Below, one piece after another: positions 11,414 through 23,072 of a stretch of 64,000 nucleotides of DNA. A program made the translations under genes and the position numbers. The notes under the pieces were generated by a model. It was not told the origin of the DNA and searched no databases. It was given only the letters and a program-made list of their open reading frames with translations. Location: NCBI GenBank assembly GCA_022578965.1, contig MU400626.1:1-64000 (forward strand), in the 5' to 3' direction. Positions within the stretch are counted from its first letter, which is position 1. Each line of letters opens with the position of its first letter. This stretch comes from Xylaria sp. FL1777. Lineage: Eukaryota; Ascomycota; Sordariomycetes; Xylariales; Xylariaceae.

Positions 11414-13002
11414 CTAGGGTCCCACGCTTAAGACATATCTGTCTAGCCCTCTCGAAGTCAAATCTTCTAAGATCAAGCATTCGATAACGCGACTTCTCTG
11501 CCGCGCCCACCACGTCTCTGGGCTAGTGAGGAGGATACGCGCAGCGCGATAAAAGTGACAGAGAAAGATCAGAGCCGTCGAGTCGCCTCGTAGGGCGAGG
11601 TCACGGAAAGCCTGGCTGTAATGGATAGGAAAGGAGAAGAAACAGCGTTCCGTGTCAGGTTGGAGGTGTGCCAACGTTTGGGATGCCGAATTACTAACAG
11701 AGGAAGACATAGAAACAAGGCAAAAAAGCAGCGATAACCGCTCAGCGATACCCTCAAAAGCCACTTGCCGAAGCTCAGGAGAGACCTGTGGTGGCACCAC
11801 CGCTATGTCAGTATCAGACTTATCTGGGTGGGAGCATAGACAGTTGATAAGAACTTTTTTATGTGATGACGGATCATCACGGTTGTTACGCTCCAGCGGC
11901 TGACGAGGGGTACCTGATATACCCATGAAGTGGTCGACAAATCTCCAGGGGTCTTCTCCCTGCTGCAGAATGGCTTCTTTTATCGCATTTATTGGACTAT
12001 AAAGCCCTGTAGTAAGAAAGACGCTGTCACTACCCCGGAGAACTTGAAATGCCTTATGCAATATCCCCTGCACTCCGAAACTTAGCTGAAGAAGGGGGTC
12101 TTTGGAGAGGTGTTTGTGGGCTGCAAACATCTCATGTTTCTCGACAAATCCGACATGGGCCCATGATATGTAATGCATAAGGATCGAAGCCGCTATTAGA
12201 GCTTCACTGTTCTGGGCTGTAACAGGTTTAGATAGCTTTTCGCTAAATAAGGCCGCCGAGTAGCCGAGGAGCTGGATCGCGACATTCGAATAGCGCGGAG
12301 ACTGAGGCCGTAGGTTGGACAGATGCGTCGCTGCAAGACAAAGGATGGAACTCATTATGTAGGGTTCCTGTTACATCCATCTGAGTTAGAGCGATGCTCC
12401 TCATGTGACCATGTTGTGGTCACCCTCTCTATTGGTGATTGGGGTTGAAGGAAGAGTCACCTGAAATGACCACGGCAGCACTTGTTGCCAGATTTCCGAA
12501 AAGGCGAGTGTGTCAAGAAGCCCCCTTTCAAAATGGGAAAATAACTCTAAGTGGAGGAGATTGATGCTGGTATTGCCCACCATCAACGCACTAGGAGATG
12601 GCGAAATGCGCGTATTTAATCTGTTGTGTCTACTTTCGGTCGCGTTTGGGTGAATGCATCTTTCATGCCTCTTCAAGCAGTTAGAGCAGGGAAATTTTTC
12701 GTCGCACTACAGGCGACATATCAGCCAGAGCTTGTCTTGTAGGGCTCCATGCAAGCTATATTAATGCCTACAAAGGTATAGAGAGACGGATACTTCCTTC
12801 ATATGCCACTAACCTTAACCCGCCGTTGTTTACAGACGAGACAGCCACGGCGGCTCTTGTAGTGTGGTCGCCTCTTCCCCGGTCCCCCCCTGTGATCAGC
12901 CGGATCCGGATCCAGGTTGGCAACCTCCACTGAAGCTTCGCCATTCACGATGAAGAGAAAGTCCCCTTGAGTCTTTTGAACTCTGTCCTGCTGGCCTTCC
13001 AT
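11414..13002 (-). CDS. Zn(II)2Cys6 zinc-cluster transcription factor
   Basis: Fungal nuclear regulator of 462 residues from three exons: 13002-12814, 12706-12461 and 12367-11414, with introns of 107 and 93 nt. The first intron splits the DNA-binding domain; splicing yields Cys54, 57, 64, 70, 73 and 80 in perfect C-x2-C-x6-C-x5-C-x2-C-x6-C spacing. A basic stretch, KRRPHYKSRR, precedes it. The second splice joins WSFQ to EPYIM, opening the MSSILCLAATHL helix characteristic of the Fungal_trans_2-type C-terminal region. The domain sits about 50 residues in, so an N-terminal extension is assumed and the start is less certain than the rest. It is divergently arranged with the methyltransferase gene across about 640 bp, which would allow shared control, but no target is shown. 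Confidence 0.85.
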
Positions 13003-13646
13003 GGCACCTACAGCGCAAGCATGCCGAGACGATACGTAATGGGGGCCGACAGATAGACTGAATTGACTGTGTCGTCTCGTTGTCGAATGCGAGGTGAGAA
13101 GTAAGCGCGCTATAATGATGGTGGTTGGTTAAGGGCATGGATGACGTATCATTTTGTTTTTTCCTCTTCACAGATTTACATATGCGTAGTTACTATAGCA
13201 CCCAATCGGATGCAATGGGCGATACTCCATTTTAGGAAATGAACGAAGTACGAGAATACCCTATCCTTAAATGCATGGCCTTCTCCAACAATTGCTCCAA
13301 TTGTTTCCTAGTCATTTTCTTACCTATACCGACTCACGTATCAGGTTCACCGAAGCACATCATAAAGGAAATTCTAGAGACAGTGACAAGAACACTAAAA
13401 GCGATAGTTTCGTATTTGTCGCATACTTCTAGGTTGGGCAGAATGACACCATAATGCTCCCCATTTGGGAAGCGGTGCTTGCTGCTCTATGTAAGATGTA
13501 TGGTTTGTATAAATGAGTGCGATGTGGCCGTGATTCATGATGCTAACCACTGCCATTGTCCTAATATCTGGGACTAACTCGACTTCTTCACTACCTCTTC
13601 AGTTTATTTAGCAACCCATTAGACGAGAAAACAGCAAACCACAAGC
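13003..13646. promoter_or_regulatory. Divergent promoter region, zinc-cluster regulator and methyltransferase
   Basis: About 640 bp separating the start codons of two divergent genes, so both promoters must lie here. A CT-rich leader directly precedes the methyltransferase ATG. No specific operator was identified. Confidence 0.5.
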
Positions 13647-14504
13647 ATGTCGCAGACTAACGAGTCGGACAGCTACAAGCAGGGTTATTCCAACTACACT
13701 ACCGCGACCCACGAAAAACGCACAGCAGAGTCGAATGCGGCCTTCCTCATTCCACATATCAATAAGACTGACCATATCCTTGATGTCGGCTGTGGACCAG
13801 GCACTATTACCACAGGCTTTGCCAAGTACGCCCACGAGGGCGTCGTAATCGGCCTGGACATGTCAACGGACGTACTAGAGAAGGCCAAGAAATTAGCGGG
13901 TGAAGCCGCTGTGCCTACAGAAGGACCGGGGTCTGTTCGTTTTGAGCTAGGCAACGTCCTGGAAGGTCTTCCTTATGATGAAGGCACTTTCGACATTGTC
14001 TACTGCTCTCAAGTCCTCGGACACATGCCGCCGCCGGATCTGCCGCGTCAGGCCCTAGTCGAGATGCGCCGTGTACTCAAGCCCGGGGGCATACTAGCTT
14101 CGCGCACGGGCTTGTCAAGCGTGTTCTGCCCGAAAAGTCTGCAACTCGATCGCTTGTGGGCAGAGAATCTGAGCAAAGTACTGCGCCAGGGAGCCCCGGA
14201 AGAAATGGAAGATACGTGGACGAGTTTACCGGCGTACTACCGCAGCGCCGGATTTGACGCTGATGGGGGCAAGGTCCAAATTGGCGCTGGGACCATGCTG
14301 GTCTCCGGGCCAGAGGCTCGGAAATGGGTAGCATGGCGCATCACCGGTCAACTACAGCCAGAGGATCCCTTCTATCAGAGTTGGCTAGACGCTGGGATTT
14401 CTAAGGCAGAGATTGAAGCAACGATCCATGCCGTGAATAAATGGGCCGAGACTCAAGACGCCTGGTTCGCTGGTTTGCAGTCCGAGATACTCGCGTGGAA
14501 ATGA
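13647..14504 (+). CDS. SAM-dependent methyltransferase (UbiE/COQ5-like, Methyltransf_11 type)
   Basis: An intron-free 285-residue class I methyltransferase. Motif I reads ILDVGCGPGT at about 44-53, an acidic residue ends strand 2 (VIGLDMS), and the post-motif segment FDIVYCSQVLGH followed by a PGG loop completes the core. It most resembles fungal UbiE-like small-molecule methyltransferases rather than true mitochondrial COQ5, having no targeting presequence. The substrate is unknown. The adjacent divergent zinc-cluster regulator might control it. No further biosynthetic genes such as a polyketide synthase or NRPS lie nearby, so assignment to a secondary-metabolite cluster is not supported. 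Confidence 0.88.
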   Translation: MSQTNESDSYKQGYSNYTTATHEKRTAESNAAFLIPHINKTDHILDVGCGPGTITTGFAKYAHEGVVIGLDMSTDVLEKAKKLAGEAAVPTEGPGSVRFELGNVLEGLPYDEGTFDIVYCSQVLGHMPPPDLPRQALVEMRRVLKPGGILASRTGLSSVFCPKSLQLDRLWAENLSKVLRQGAPEEMEDTWTSLPAYYRSAGFDADGGKVQIGAGTMLVSGPEARKWVAWRITGQLQPEDPFYQSWLDAGISKAEIEATIHAVNKWAETQDAWFAGLQSEILAWK

Positions 14505-14673
14505 GTGCGCAATCTAAGAAAACAATTGCTGGAACGGAGAGCACAAGGAAAGAAGCGACGAGGCCATTGATACAATGAGCAGCATTTAATCTAGTTCAGT
14601 TGTGTATTGTAGCTATAGCCACATTGACGACAGCTCTGGATTATTTACAGATAGGTCGGCTTATATTAAAGCA

Positions 14674-16349
14674 TCACGACGCGTAAGGCACTTTTGTCGC
14701 CCCATTCGGTAAAGGTGCCCTGAACATGGCAAATGGTCGTGTCCTCGGGTTTTGGAAGATCTGGTTTGACGTGAAGTATAGGTAACCGTCTGTGGCAGCA
14801 GACACTACGAAGACCATTAACATCCAATGCAATGCAAGATGTGCTAGAAAAGGAATACGGTGTGTACATACTTGTATCTACCCAGTTAATCCTCGGGTCC
14901 CGTACGAAAGGAGACACAGTTCCATTGGCAGGGTTAAAGATGATGATTGAATTCAACTCATTGTTGCCGATGTAAATCAGGTTGTTACTATCCGTCTCGA
15001 AACCATCACTGGCACCCTTCTGGCCGTGGTTAACCACGGACTAAAAATGAAACGTTAGCGTTCACCTTCAAATTCAGAATTTTATAAACGCTGTAAAGAA
15101 AGTGCTCAAAACTGGTCGTTTTGATGTTTGGACACGCCAAGGAGCGTATGATTCGAGAATGAGACAACCATACTTGCTGTGCTAAAAGCTCGCTTGTTGG
15201 GCCCCTGGCTCTAAGCCTCGCAGTTGGCACACTATACAGGTAACGTGATGCGAACGGTCCGAAGTATAGCGTCTCGCCATCTACAGAGAGTGCGATGCCA
15301 TCAGCGCCTATAGGATTTGTGGTTAAAGGGCTGCTGCTGCTTGATGTATAATAAGTCGGTTGACCCCATATGAACGAAATGAACTGCGATTCACCGCGTA
15401 CATAATCCGTTAGATCTAGATGTCTCCAGCTTTCACCCGTCCCGAGGTCGACAATAATAATGGCATTGCGGCCTTCAAAACTGCTGTCAGTGATGTATCC
15501 GATGCCGTGGCCTGACTCGGTGACACTGGAGCGAAGGTCGAAGCGTATGTCGTTTAAGTAGCTGTCCGCAAATACGACTTCAGGAGAGAAGACTATAGTC
15601 TTAAATACTTCGTTAGTTGTGAGATTGACACCGACTAACTTGGGTCCTCCGTATGCAGCAGACAGCAGTACACCACCAGGTCCCAGAACACGGCCAGTAT
15701 CAAGTATCCACAAACGATCTAGAGCGTCAATCACGACAGACTGTACACCTATCAGATAGTCTTGGTAGTTGGCTGAAGCTGCTCTTCACTTTAACTTTGC
15801 GTCCTTGCCGGTCAAGGTATTTTGTGGTGCTTACTTGGCGGCGTAGTAGTATAGTTGATGGCACCTCCTGGTGGGTGATTCATTTCTAGGCTGGGATACG
15901 CTACCTCAGTGGTAAGAGAGGTGTGCTCACCAACCTGGAAGACATCATTGGAGCCGTTATAAACATTTGCCGCATCCAGACCTGGGTGGTATATTAATGC
16001 TTTGAGGAAAGGACCGACTTGTTTGGGGAAGCATTACCTCCAGGGAAGTTAGAAAACATGCGTCCAGTGCTAGATACCGCGACCCCTTTATTGAAATTAG
16101 TACCTTAAATTGTCGTTGCTGTGAGATAGCGGATCAAGTGTACCAGTTGGCCATTGTCCATAATAAGCATGAGCAACTTCAAGCGGGGGTCCAGTAACCT
16201 AACGCACTGCTGTCAATGAATGGTGGGACGGTTGGGGAAAGAAAGAAGAAACTCACACCGGGGTCCGATATAAAGTTGATATCATTGGCTGAAGCGTGGC
16301 TGATGATTGCGATGATTGCCATGATCGTTGCTTGAACTTTAGCCCTCAT
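14674..16349 (-). CDS. Secreted yellow / major royal jelly protein-like (MRJP family) protein
   Basis: A 415-residue six-bladed-propeller-type protein of the MRJP/yellow family, which is scattered among fungi and bacteria besides insects. Seven exons fit: 16349-16257, 16198-16144, 16085-16038, 15981-15835, 15778-15174, 15040-14872 and 14804-14674, with introns of 58, 58, 56, 56, 133 and 67 nt. A signal peptide with cleavage after HASA (residue 21) precedes PLEVAHAYYGQWPTG. Later landmarks are AVSSTGRMFSNFPG, ALDRLWILDTGR, YLNDIRFD, YITDSSFEGRNA, GTGESWRHLD and the closing RINWVDTMS followed by DGYLYFTSNQ. Each splice restores these segments in frame. Molecular function in fungi is not established; insect members bind small ligands or act in melanin formation. 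The 133-nt intron is the least certain boundary. Confidence 0.87.
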
Positions 16350-18132
16350 ATTGATCGAATACCTGGTGTTTCTAAGTCTAGAGCCTTAAATGGTCTTGAT
16401 TCAACGAAGGGAGCAATCCAATAAGTGTTCAGCACCCTCTTGATATATCTTCAGGATTAGCAAACGACAAGAAGCTTAAGGTATGCTCTCCGTTCTCCCT
16501 TTATCATATATATACTCTAATGCGGACGGCTTCACCGTCAAAGAGGGGTGCAGGTGGCACTTCCACAGAAACAGTCATTATTGATTAGTAAGAGGGGAAA
16601 ATAAGCCGCCGTGAAATGTCTTATTGTAGACTTCTGATTACAATGCTTCGTAACTTCAAGCTTGACATGGCCAGGGGAGTTCACCACCACTTACGTCGGT
16701 GAGCCGCTATCGGGTCAGCCCAGTAATCTGGCTAGTTACGGTTAGAAACATCATAATTACTATCCTCACCACAATGTATGAACAAGCGAGGAAAATCTAA
16801 TTGATCAAAGATCCGAATAAGGTTTAGCCTATGGGAATAATAACGGGCTTGGCTCTCTAATCCCTACCTCACATTTCTATGCATAGTGTACTCCGATAGG
16901 TATCTGTTTATCTGTTTACTTAATGATGCCTCCTGAACTATGAACTACGGCACTTGTATGGTCCTGTATAATACTTCAGTAAAAACGCAAATCAATAGTC
17001 CTATAATCTATCATATACGGGCAGAGTTATTGTTATCACTTTGTGTGAACATAGTCACAAGTTGGTGTCTATTGCAATCTATGACGACCCCTACACTTCC
17101 TATGCCAGCATTCAGGTCGTGTTCAGTCTTTTTGCTTGATTTGGATGCCAAGAGGGACTTTTGCTGAAAACGATAACAAACCCCAGACTTGTTTATCTCA
17201 AGTATAAGTTCCAGAGAGCTTCCCTCTGTAACAACGTTGAATTTTCGAAATTCCCAAAAGAGCCGTATGCTTATTTCCGACCAAATCTTCTGCAATGATT
17301 AGCAACCAGCTTTATAGTGTCATAAGACTGTGATTGGAAATAAGCATGGCTGACGTAGACGTTTACTTCGGACTAAAGGGCCGGGCCTCTAGTGTCTACT
17401 ACCCACTCATGCACCTCAAAACGACAGTGTAGATCTGGTGGCTGTGCTCCCGTCTGCAGCCACGAAGTTCAACCAGTAGGGTAGTATGTAGACACTGAGT
17501 TGCCAGTTGCCAAGCTGAATATAAGTACCGAATGCGACCGTGAGCACGCAGCTAATGAATGCCAACATAACATACCTGAACTGTACGCGTACACTTTTGA
17601 GGAATTCAGACACGCCCATCTTAGCAACTTGTAAGAGTCTCATGGCGCAGTGTCACATTCACGATTCTAAATTGGTGCTACACTCGTTAGGCACCTATTT
17701 TACGCATAGGTATTCCTGTAGATGGTGTCATGCCAAGAGAGGTCGAATGCAAGACTTGAGGCATATATACACATAGTATAGTAGATCTTGTGCTCACATC
17801 AAAGATCATAGATGGGGCTCATCTCTTAGGAAAGCCTTGGCTCAGCTAGGTCATTATGGCTGTGTTGAGAGTGTGAGTTGGCAAGACGAAATCCAACATG
17901 GAAATATGGAGAGAATTACATCAAGCAGCAACATTACGAACGCGTTATGAGAAGAATAGTAAATATGATTTATTAAGCTCTCATGGACGTTTATTTAAAC
18001 ATCCAGACTCCCTCCGTGCTGCCACACAAAATCAGGTCACCATTGCCGGATCATTGAAACACTTATCTACAGCTACTCAATTTTTAATCTACATTACAGA
18101 AACATTCCCCAGAGAAGCATACTATCATCAAG
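16350..18132. other. Intergenic, 1.8 kb, no supported gene
   Basis: Only short open frames occur. One (17643-17416, minus) has a hydrophobic stretch but no recognisable family or splice support. The segment includes the promoters of the MRJP-like gene and of the cysteine-rich protein at 18133. Confidence 0.4.
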
Positions 18133-18793
18133 ATGCAATTGGGAAAGATCTTGCTCCTTCTCGGCCTTACCGCCATGAGCGCTGCGGAGAATGATGTTGA
18201 GCGCGATGATGTCCCGAGTGCCTGTCTACCGGCCTGCCAATTCACCATCGACCTAAGTGCCCGATGCGATCGACAGACCAACAATGACAATGAATACACC
18301 CCCTGCGTCTGCGAAGCTCAGGATTCTAAAATGCGCCTGACTGAGTGCGCTAGCTGCGTCAAGGATAACGGGAGGTCTGATCCCGACGACAACGACGTTG
18401 CTGACCTCATGGATGATTGCGGCTGGAACTTCAATGAAGCAGACGTTCCTTGTAAGTGGTCATAAATGTTGTCTTTCATGCTATAACCACCTCGGATTTG
18501 TAGTGCTGAGAGTTCATGCAGATCCCATCAGCTGGAGCACCACCACCACCGCTGCCGCCACTATTAGTTCACCTTCCACGGCCTCTGTAGGAAGTATCGT
18601 CACAGGGACTGAGAACCCAAGTGGGACTTCGCTCTCAGACTCGACAACCACGGTCACAAATACTCCTACAAGTTCAACAGCTTTAACAGCTTCAACAAGC
18701 GCACCTGACTCTAAGGCTGGTATTCTGGGCGCCAAGGCTTTTGTTGGTCCGCTGCTTGCTGGGTTAGTCATTGGCCTTCCTGTTATGCTCTGA
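18133..18793 (+). CDS. Secreted cysteine-rich, probably GPI-anchored wall protein
   Basis: A 196-residue protein from exons 18133-18451 and 18522-18793 (70-nt intron, GTAAGT donor and CAG acceptor). It starts with a signal peptide (KILLLLGLTAMSAA). A compact ectodomain follows with eight cysteines: CLPAC, SARC, PCVC, TECASC and DDCGW. Then comes a Ser/Thr-rich stalk, and a C-terminal hydrophobic tail (GPLLAGLVIGLPVML) ending the protein, typical of a GPI-attachment signal. The organisation resembles the CFEM protein at 55134, but the cysteine spacing does not fit CFEM closely, so a CFEM label is not given. It probably sits at the plasma membrane or cell wall. The specific role is unknown. Confidence 0.75.
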
Positions 18794-19113
18794 GTTTCTA
18801 CGCACGGGGATATTTGATATAGGCAGAGGATAGGGGTATGTATGTAGAGAGTTCTCTAGTTGGTTATGGGTGTTACCCGTAATTTATGACGAGTGTTTCC
18901 AGAACGTTTATTTAAAACTCGTCCATATGGATTAAATAACGATATCCTGGCGTAGTAGGGCAGAAATATAATATTAAATCGGGACCTAAATCTGACGCTG
19001 TGAATGAAGCCATATTTCCCGACCAATTACGCGCAGAAACATGATCCCATACACATAGGTGCATGTGTGGTGGTAACGTATGCGCAGGGTATGAAAAGTG
19101 ATTAGAGGCTCTC
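18794..19113. other. Short convergent intergenic stretch
   Basis: Contains the 3' ends of the cysteine-rich gene and the NAD kinase gene, which converge here. No other signal was seen. Confidence 0.5.
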
Positions 19114-20547
19114 CTAAGCCTCACCAAATGGATAGTTAAACTTTAACAGGCCATTAAGCCCGCCAACCCATCCATCGTCATCCTCGGTGGGACTCCCATT
19201 CGCAGGGGATCGGATAACACACGGGACGCCACCAGCCCAACCGCCGTCTGGTGTTCTTCCCACCATTTCGCCCTCGACGCGAATCTCCATCCCAATGGTC
19301 ACGCCTGTCTTGCGTTTTCCGTCGATGCTTACCTCCAGCTCTCTGCCCCGGTTCTTCTCGCTCAGCTTGAGGACGACCTTGGAATTTAAGGGCAGGCCGA
19401 GGGGTCGGAAGCTAAGGCTTCGAGCGCAGATGGGAGTAATGAGAAGCGTTTTAACAAGCGGGTGCATGATACTACCGCCGGCAGACAGCGAATAGGCCGT
19501 GGAACCTGTGGGGGTACTTACCAGTATCCCATCAGCCACGGCCTCTGTCAGAAAGTGCTCGTTGACATAAACATCGATGATGGCGAGATGGGGGTTGGGT
19601 CCTCGATGGATAACGAGTTCGTTTATAGCGTGGAAGGCATGTGTCATGGGCTCTCCCCGTTTGATTGGCGTTTCGAACGCTCGTGGTGTTGAGGGGAGAA
19701 GCTGTTGGGGCTCGGCTGTCGACGTAGGCATCAATTGGCCATTGATATTCACGCCATCGGCATCATACACTCCCACTTTGAGCCGGTGTCGGAGGAGGAC
19801 CTTGCTAGACCGCGTGAGTCCCATAGACTTGCCACGAATATGGCCCCAAGGATCATGGTGCGGGAGACCCTCGTCGTCATCGGATGGACGGCTAACAGCA
19901 GCTTGCGTATGAGGATCCTGCAAATCTGTCACCGCAACTCGGCTCCCGCTCATATACACCTGGCGCCACGCGCGCTTATATTCATCGAACTTCCATTCGC
20001 CTAGAAACCCCAGAGAACCCATACTAAAGGACAGCATCGGAGGCACAGACGAATGGAGACTGAAGAGACTAGCGGCACGTAGGATGGTGCCATCACCGCC
20101 CAAAGTGGCGACCAAGTCAACCTTGTCATGCAGGGCCGAGGGATCGGCTGTATATATGGGAAATGGGAGAGACTCGTGAACCTGAGAAGCGACACGACGT
20201 TCGAATATAAGATTGACGTTGGGATATCCCTGATGGACGTGCTTTGCAAAGGTGACAGCGGACACGGTGACCTGCGGAGCATGGAACTTGGGGATGATCA
20301 AGACATTTCGCGGGGGTTCAGGCCATTGCAGCGACAACAATGACGAGGTCTGGCTTTCCTTGTATTTGGGCTGGATTCGAGGAGGCAGAGCGGAGATATC
20401 GAGGATCTCGCGAAGACGGGCGGTGGCCGAGAAGGATCGGGCGGAAGGCGTAAGCAAGGACGAAGATGAAGATGGTGCTATCGCTTGTCGTATACAGAGC
20501 CGCTGAGAACAGGGGCTGGAGCGAGCCAGGACAGATGAGCGCAACAT
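19114..20547 (-). CDS. POS5: Mitochondrial NAD/NADH kinase, POS5-like
   Basis: A single-exon 477-residue ATP-NAD kinase that phosphorylates NAD(H) to NADP(H). The first ~45 residues are rich in Arg, Ser and Ala without acids (RSFSATARLR), a typical mitochondrial presequence, which favours POS5 over cytosolic UTR1. The catalytic GGDGT motif lies at 150-154, followed by GSLGFLGEW, the HAINELVIHRG segment, and the Gly-rich TGSTAYSLSAGGSI loop of the nucleotide site. An acidic, Pro/Ser-bearing insertion occurs between about 210 and 270, common in fungal orthologs. The enzyme supplies mitochondrial NADPH for antioxidant defence and biosynthesis. Assignment is firm; gene convergence with the 18-kb wall protein has no obvious functional meaning. 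Confidence 0.93.
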   Translation of the reverse strand: MLRSSVLARSSPCSQRLCIRQAIAPSSSSSLLTPSARSFSATARLREILDISALPPRIQPKYKESQTSSLLSLQWPEPPRNVLIIPKFHAPQVTVSAVTFAKHVHQGYPNVNLIFERRVASQVHESLPFPIYTADPSALHDKVDLVATLGGDGTILRAASLFSLHSSVPPMLSFSMGSLGFLGEWKFDEYKRAWRQVYMSGSRVAVTDLQDPHTQAAVSRPSDDDEGLPHHDPWGHIRGKSMGLTRSSKVLLRHRLKVGVYDADGVNINGQLMPTSTAEPQQLLPSTPRAFETPIKRGEPMTHAFHAINELVIHRGPNPHLAIIDVYVNEHFLTEAVADGILVSTPTGSTAYSLSAGGSIMHPLVKTLLITPICARSLSFRPLGLPLNSKVVLKLSEKNRGRELEVSIDGKRKTGVTIGMEIRVEGEMVGRTPDGGWAGGVPCVIRSPANGSPTEDDDGWVGGLNGLLKFNYPFGEA

Positions 20548-22238
20548 ATTTCAGATGCTCCAGCGAGGGTCGTGACAGAGCGTGGTGACTGCTTGGCGAT
20601 GGAGGTTCGGGTAATGAAAGCGACGAGGGCCGACGAGATGTTGCATTCTCCCCAGTGAACGGGCTTTCTCCCAAGCCAGCGGGCGCACTCTGCCCTTTGA
20701 GAACGGATCCGAGAAATTAGAGAGAGAGCGGCCGAGGGTGAGAGGTGAAATCCACGATGCTAACCCATGATCTGGTACTGTATTGCGATCTCTCTGTAGT
20801 CCAACTGCTGGATACTATGGAAGTCTCACTGTTGCAGCTATTGTTTATTTGGTTAGACGACTACCTAGGTAGCTAAGACAAGGGAGAGAATGAGAATCCA
20901 GGGTTACATCTCACAGAGACAAGACGTACTAGGTACTCTAGATGGATCGCGATGTTGAAATCAACAAGAATGCAAAGAAAAGGAAAAGTGTACGCATAGA
21001 CTACGCAGTACTATGTACGTGGGGTAGGTACGTAGATACCTAGCAGCTCTCATCTAATGATGCCCCACTATATTAGATAGCCCCGACCTTGCCCCGCATG
21101 AATATCAATCCCGATATAGCCTGTTTGATCTCGGCGATTAGACCTGGATTTGTCCGAACGGGTCACTGTTTATTAACAACTTGAAATTCAACGTTTACTA
21201 GGTACCAAGGTAGTCTACTTAGGCATTTCATACAGCGTGTACGGCTGCTCTTGTACCTATCTATCTACTTAAGTGTAATGACCCGGAAAAGACGTGGGGT
21301 TTCCTCATAATAGTAGAAAAAGCCCAATTAAGAATTAAAGCATGTCTTTATAACTCTGGTACGTACCCATACCTGTAGCATACAACAATTCAGACTATGT
21401 AAGATATAATCACATAAGAGGTACAACAGACAGTCCTCGATCTGTTGTAATTCTTAAGTAGGTACTTAACCTACTAACCTACCTACCTGCCTACTGACCT
21501 ACTGACCTACTGCGTAGTACAATACCGGTATTAATAAAATACTTAGTACTAGGTAGTAGGTAGGTAGGGTAGTATACTATATGCACCCCACATACTACAT
21601 TAGTTTATGAGCAGAGCGCTTTACCATACAAGGCAATTGCAACAGTTCTTTATGGGAACCTACAAGCCTACGAAATACCTAGTAGATAGGTTTTACCATG
21701 ATGTCCCCAAACGGGATGCCACCCTGCGCCACGCCGCTTTTAGCCAGAGCCTAGCCCGAGCTGGCCCCGCTTTTGCGCAAGCCCAGCTACATAACTGTAA
21801 ACCGTAAGAAACGTTTGTAGTTGGTGATGAACCGACTTTTTAGGAAGTCGGTTGTAGCTAAGGTAAGTAAATGAAGTCAGTCAATACCGTTTATGTATCT
21901 ACTTTGTTTATATTTATCGCAATACGTAAAATCTCTTGCTATCCGGCACCCTATTCAATGCCGTTATCCTTATAAATAAAGACTATCTATGGACGAAACT
22001 TCTGAAAGTCGCATGCTGAGCGAGCAACGCCGACGCGAGGAAGCCGAAGAACTCGCTAAGAAGCACAACCACAAGTGATCCAACGGTATCTCCAGGTATG
22101 CCGCTCGTTAAGCCTTTCTATTCAGGTGGTGACCAACCCCTTATCGACTACACAAGGCGAGCCGATTAATCTAACCGGTCGAATATTTCCTCGACGAATC
22201 GTTCCATAGCATAACTGTCACGGCACCAAATCCACGGC
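20548..22238. other. Intergenic with many TAGGTA/TACCTA motifs
   Basis: No gene is supported. The stretch 20860-21580 is dense in TAGGTA and its complement TACCTA, often back-to-back as palindromes or as TAGGTAGGTA runs. The same motif recurs in several other intergenic regions of this window. An open frame at 21607-21807 has no recognisable family. Confidence 0.55.
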
Positions 22239-22360
22239 CGTACTGGTTTGAATATCGTACCAGTCCATGGTCCGAATCCGTACTGGTCAGAACATCGTAC
22301 TGGTCCGTAGTTTAAATCTGTACTGGTCCTGGTTCGAACTGGTCGGAGGTCGTGCCAGTA
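22239..22360. repeat. Imperfect 40-bp tandem repeat built on TACTGGT
   Basis: Two 40-bp units (22239-22278 and 22279-22318) start CGTACTGGT and end GAATC or AAATC. A degenerate third unit starts at 22319. TACTGGT, or its complement, recurs up to about 22360. No gene overlaps convincingly. Confidence 0.65.
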
Positions 22361-23072
22361 CGGATTTCTTCGACAGAACCTATCATACCTAGCCGCCAAT
22401 CGTTTTCTCGTTTTCCTGGGCATTAGCTGGCCCCTGTTCCGTCGCACCCATGCTCCTCGCTTCGTTGTTAATTATTTACGGCGTTGTTCGATTGGCGAGA
22501 ATTTCCTGGGTGTTAACATTTTCAAGTCTTTCCAGGTCGTCTAAAAAACTTTCGAGGCCGAGTGAACATTTAATTCGGGCTTAAGACTATATAGTCAACG
22601 TAAAATTTCTTGCATTTCCCGGTTTCTGTTGAGGGTGTAATAGATATGTATTGACATCCTCTTCTTGTGATGTGATGAAGAGGTCTTTTCTGGCTTTGCC
22701 CTAGCGGCTGGCTTGGGGCTATCTATGGTGGTAGGGCGCACAGGCCACCACGCAACAGTTTCTTTCCTATTTTGTAGGTATTTATGCTGCTATGAGCAGC
22801 CACGGAACAGCTTACCTACCGGTAAACTTTATACCGTCCATAAGGTAGGAACAACGCTAACGACCATGACTGACACCTAATACTGTACCGTCAACAGATC
22901 CAGGGTGGTAAACAAGAAAGACGACAGGATCTCGGCCAGCACGATTAGAACAACGGAAGAGATCCTAGCAAGGTAAGAATAATTAACAACCGTTGAATTT
23001 ATCTTTAATTTTTATCAGTACCCGAATATTAATTCCGAGAGTGTACTCGAATCTCCAACATCGCTCTTGTTT
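22361..23072. other. Intergenic, no gene seen
   Basis: 3' flank of the phosphotransferase gene. Nothing beyond short hairpins was recognised. Confidence 0.4.

Noticed and set aside
13647..16349. Zinc-cluster regulator, methyltransferase and MRJP gene as a secondary-metabolite cluster
   Set aside because: No backbone enzyme (PKS, NRPS, terpene cyclase, DMATS) is present in the window.
17416..17643. Hydrophobic 75-codon minus-strand frame
   Set aside because: Could be a membrane-protein scrap, but no family or flanking exons could be found.
21607..21807. Short frame after the TAGGTA-rich region, briefly considered as a tRNA because of its AGCAGAGCGCTT start
   Set aside because: No cloverleaf or T-loop sequence can be built and no protein family is evident.
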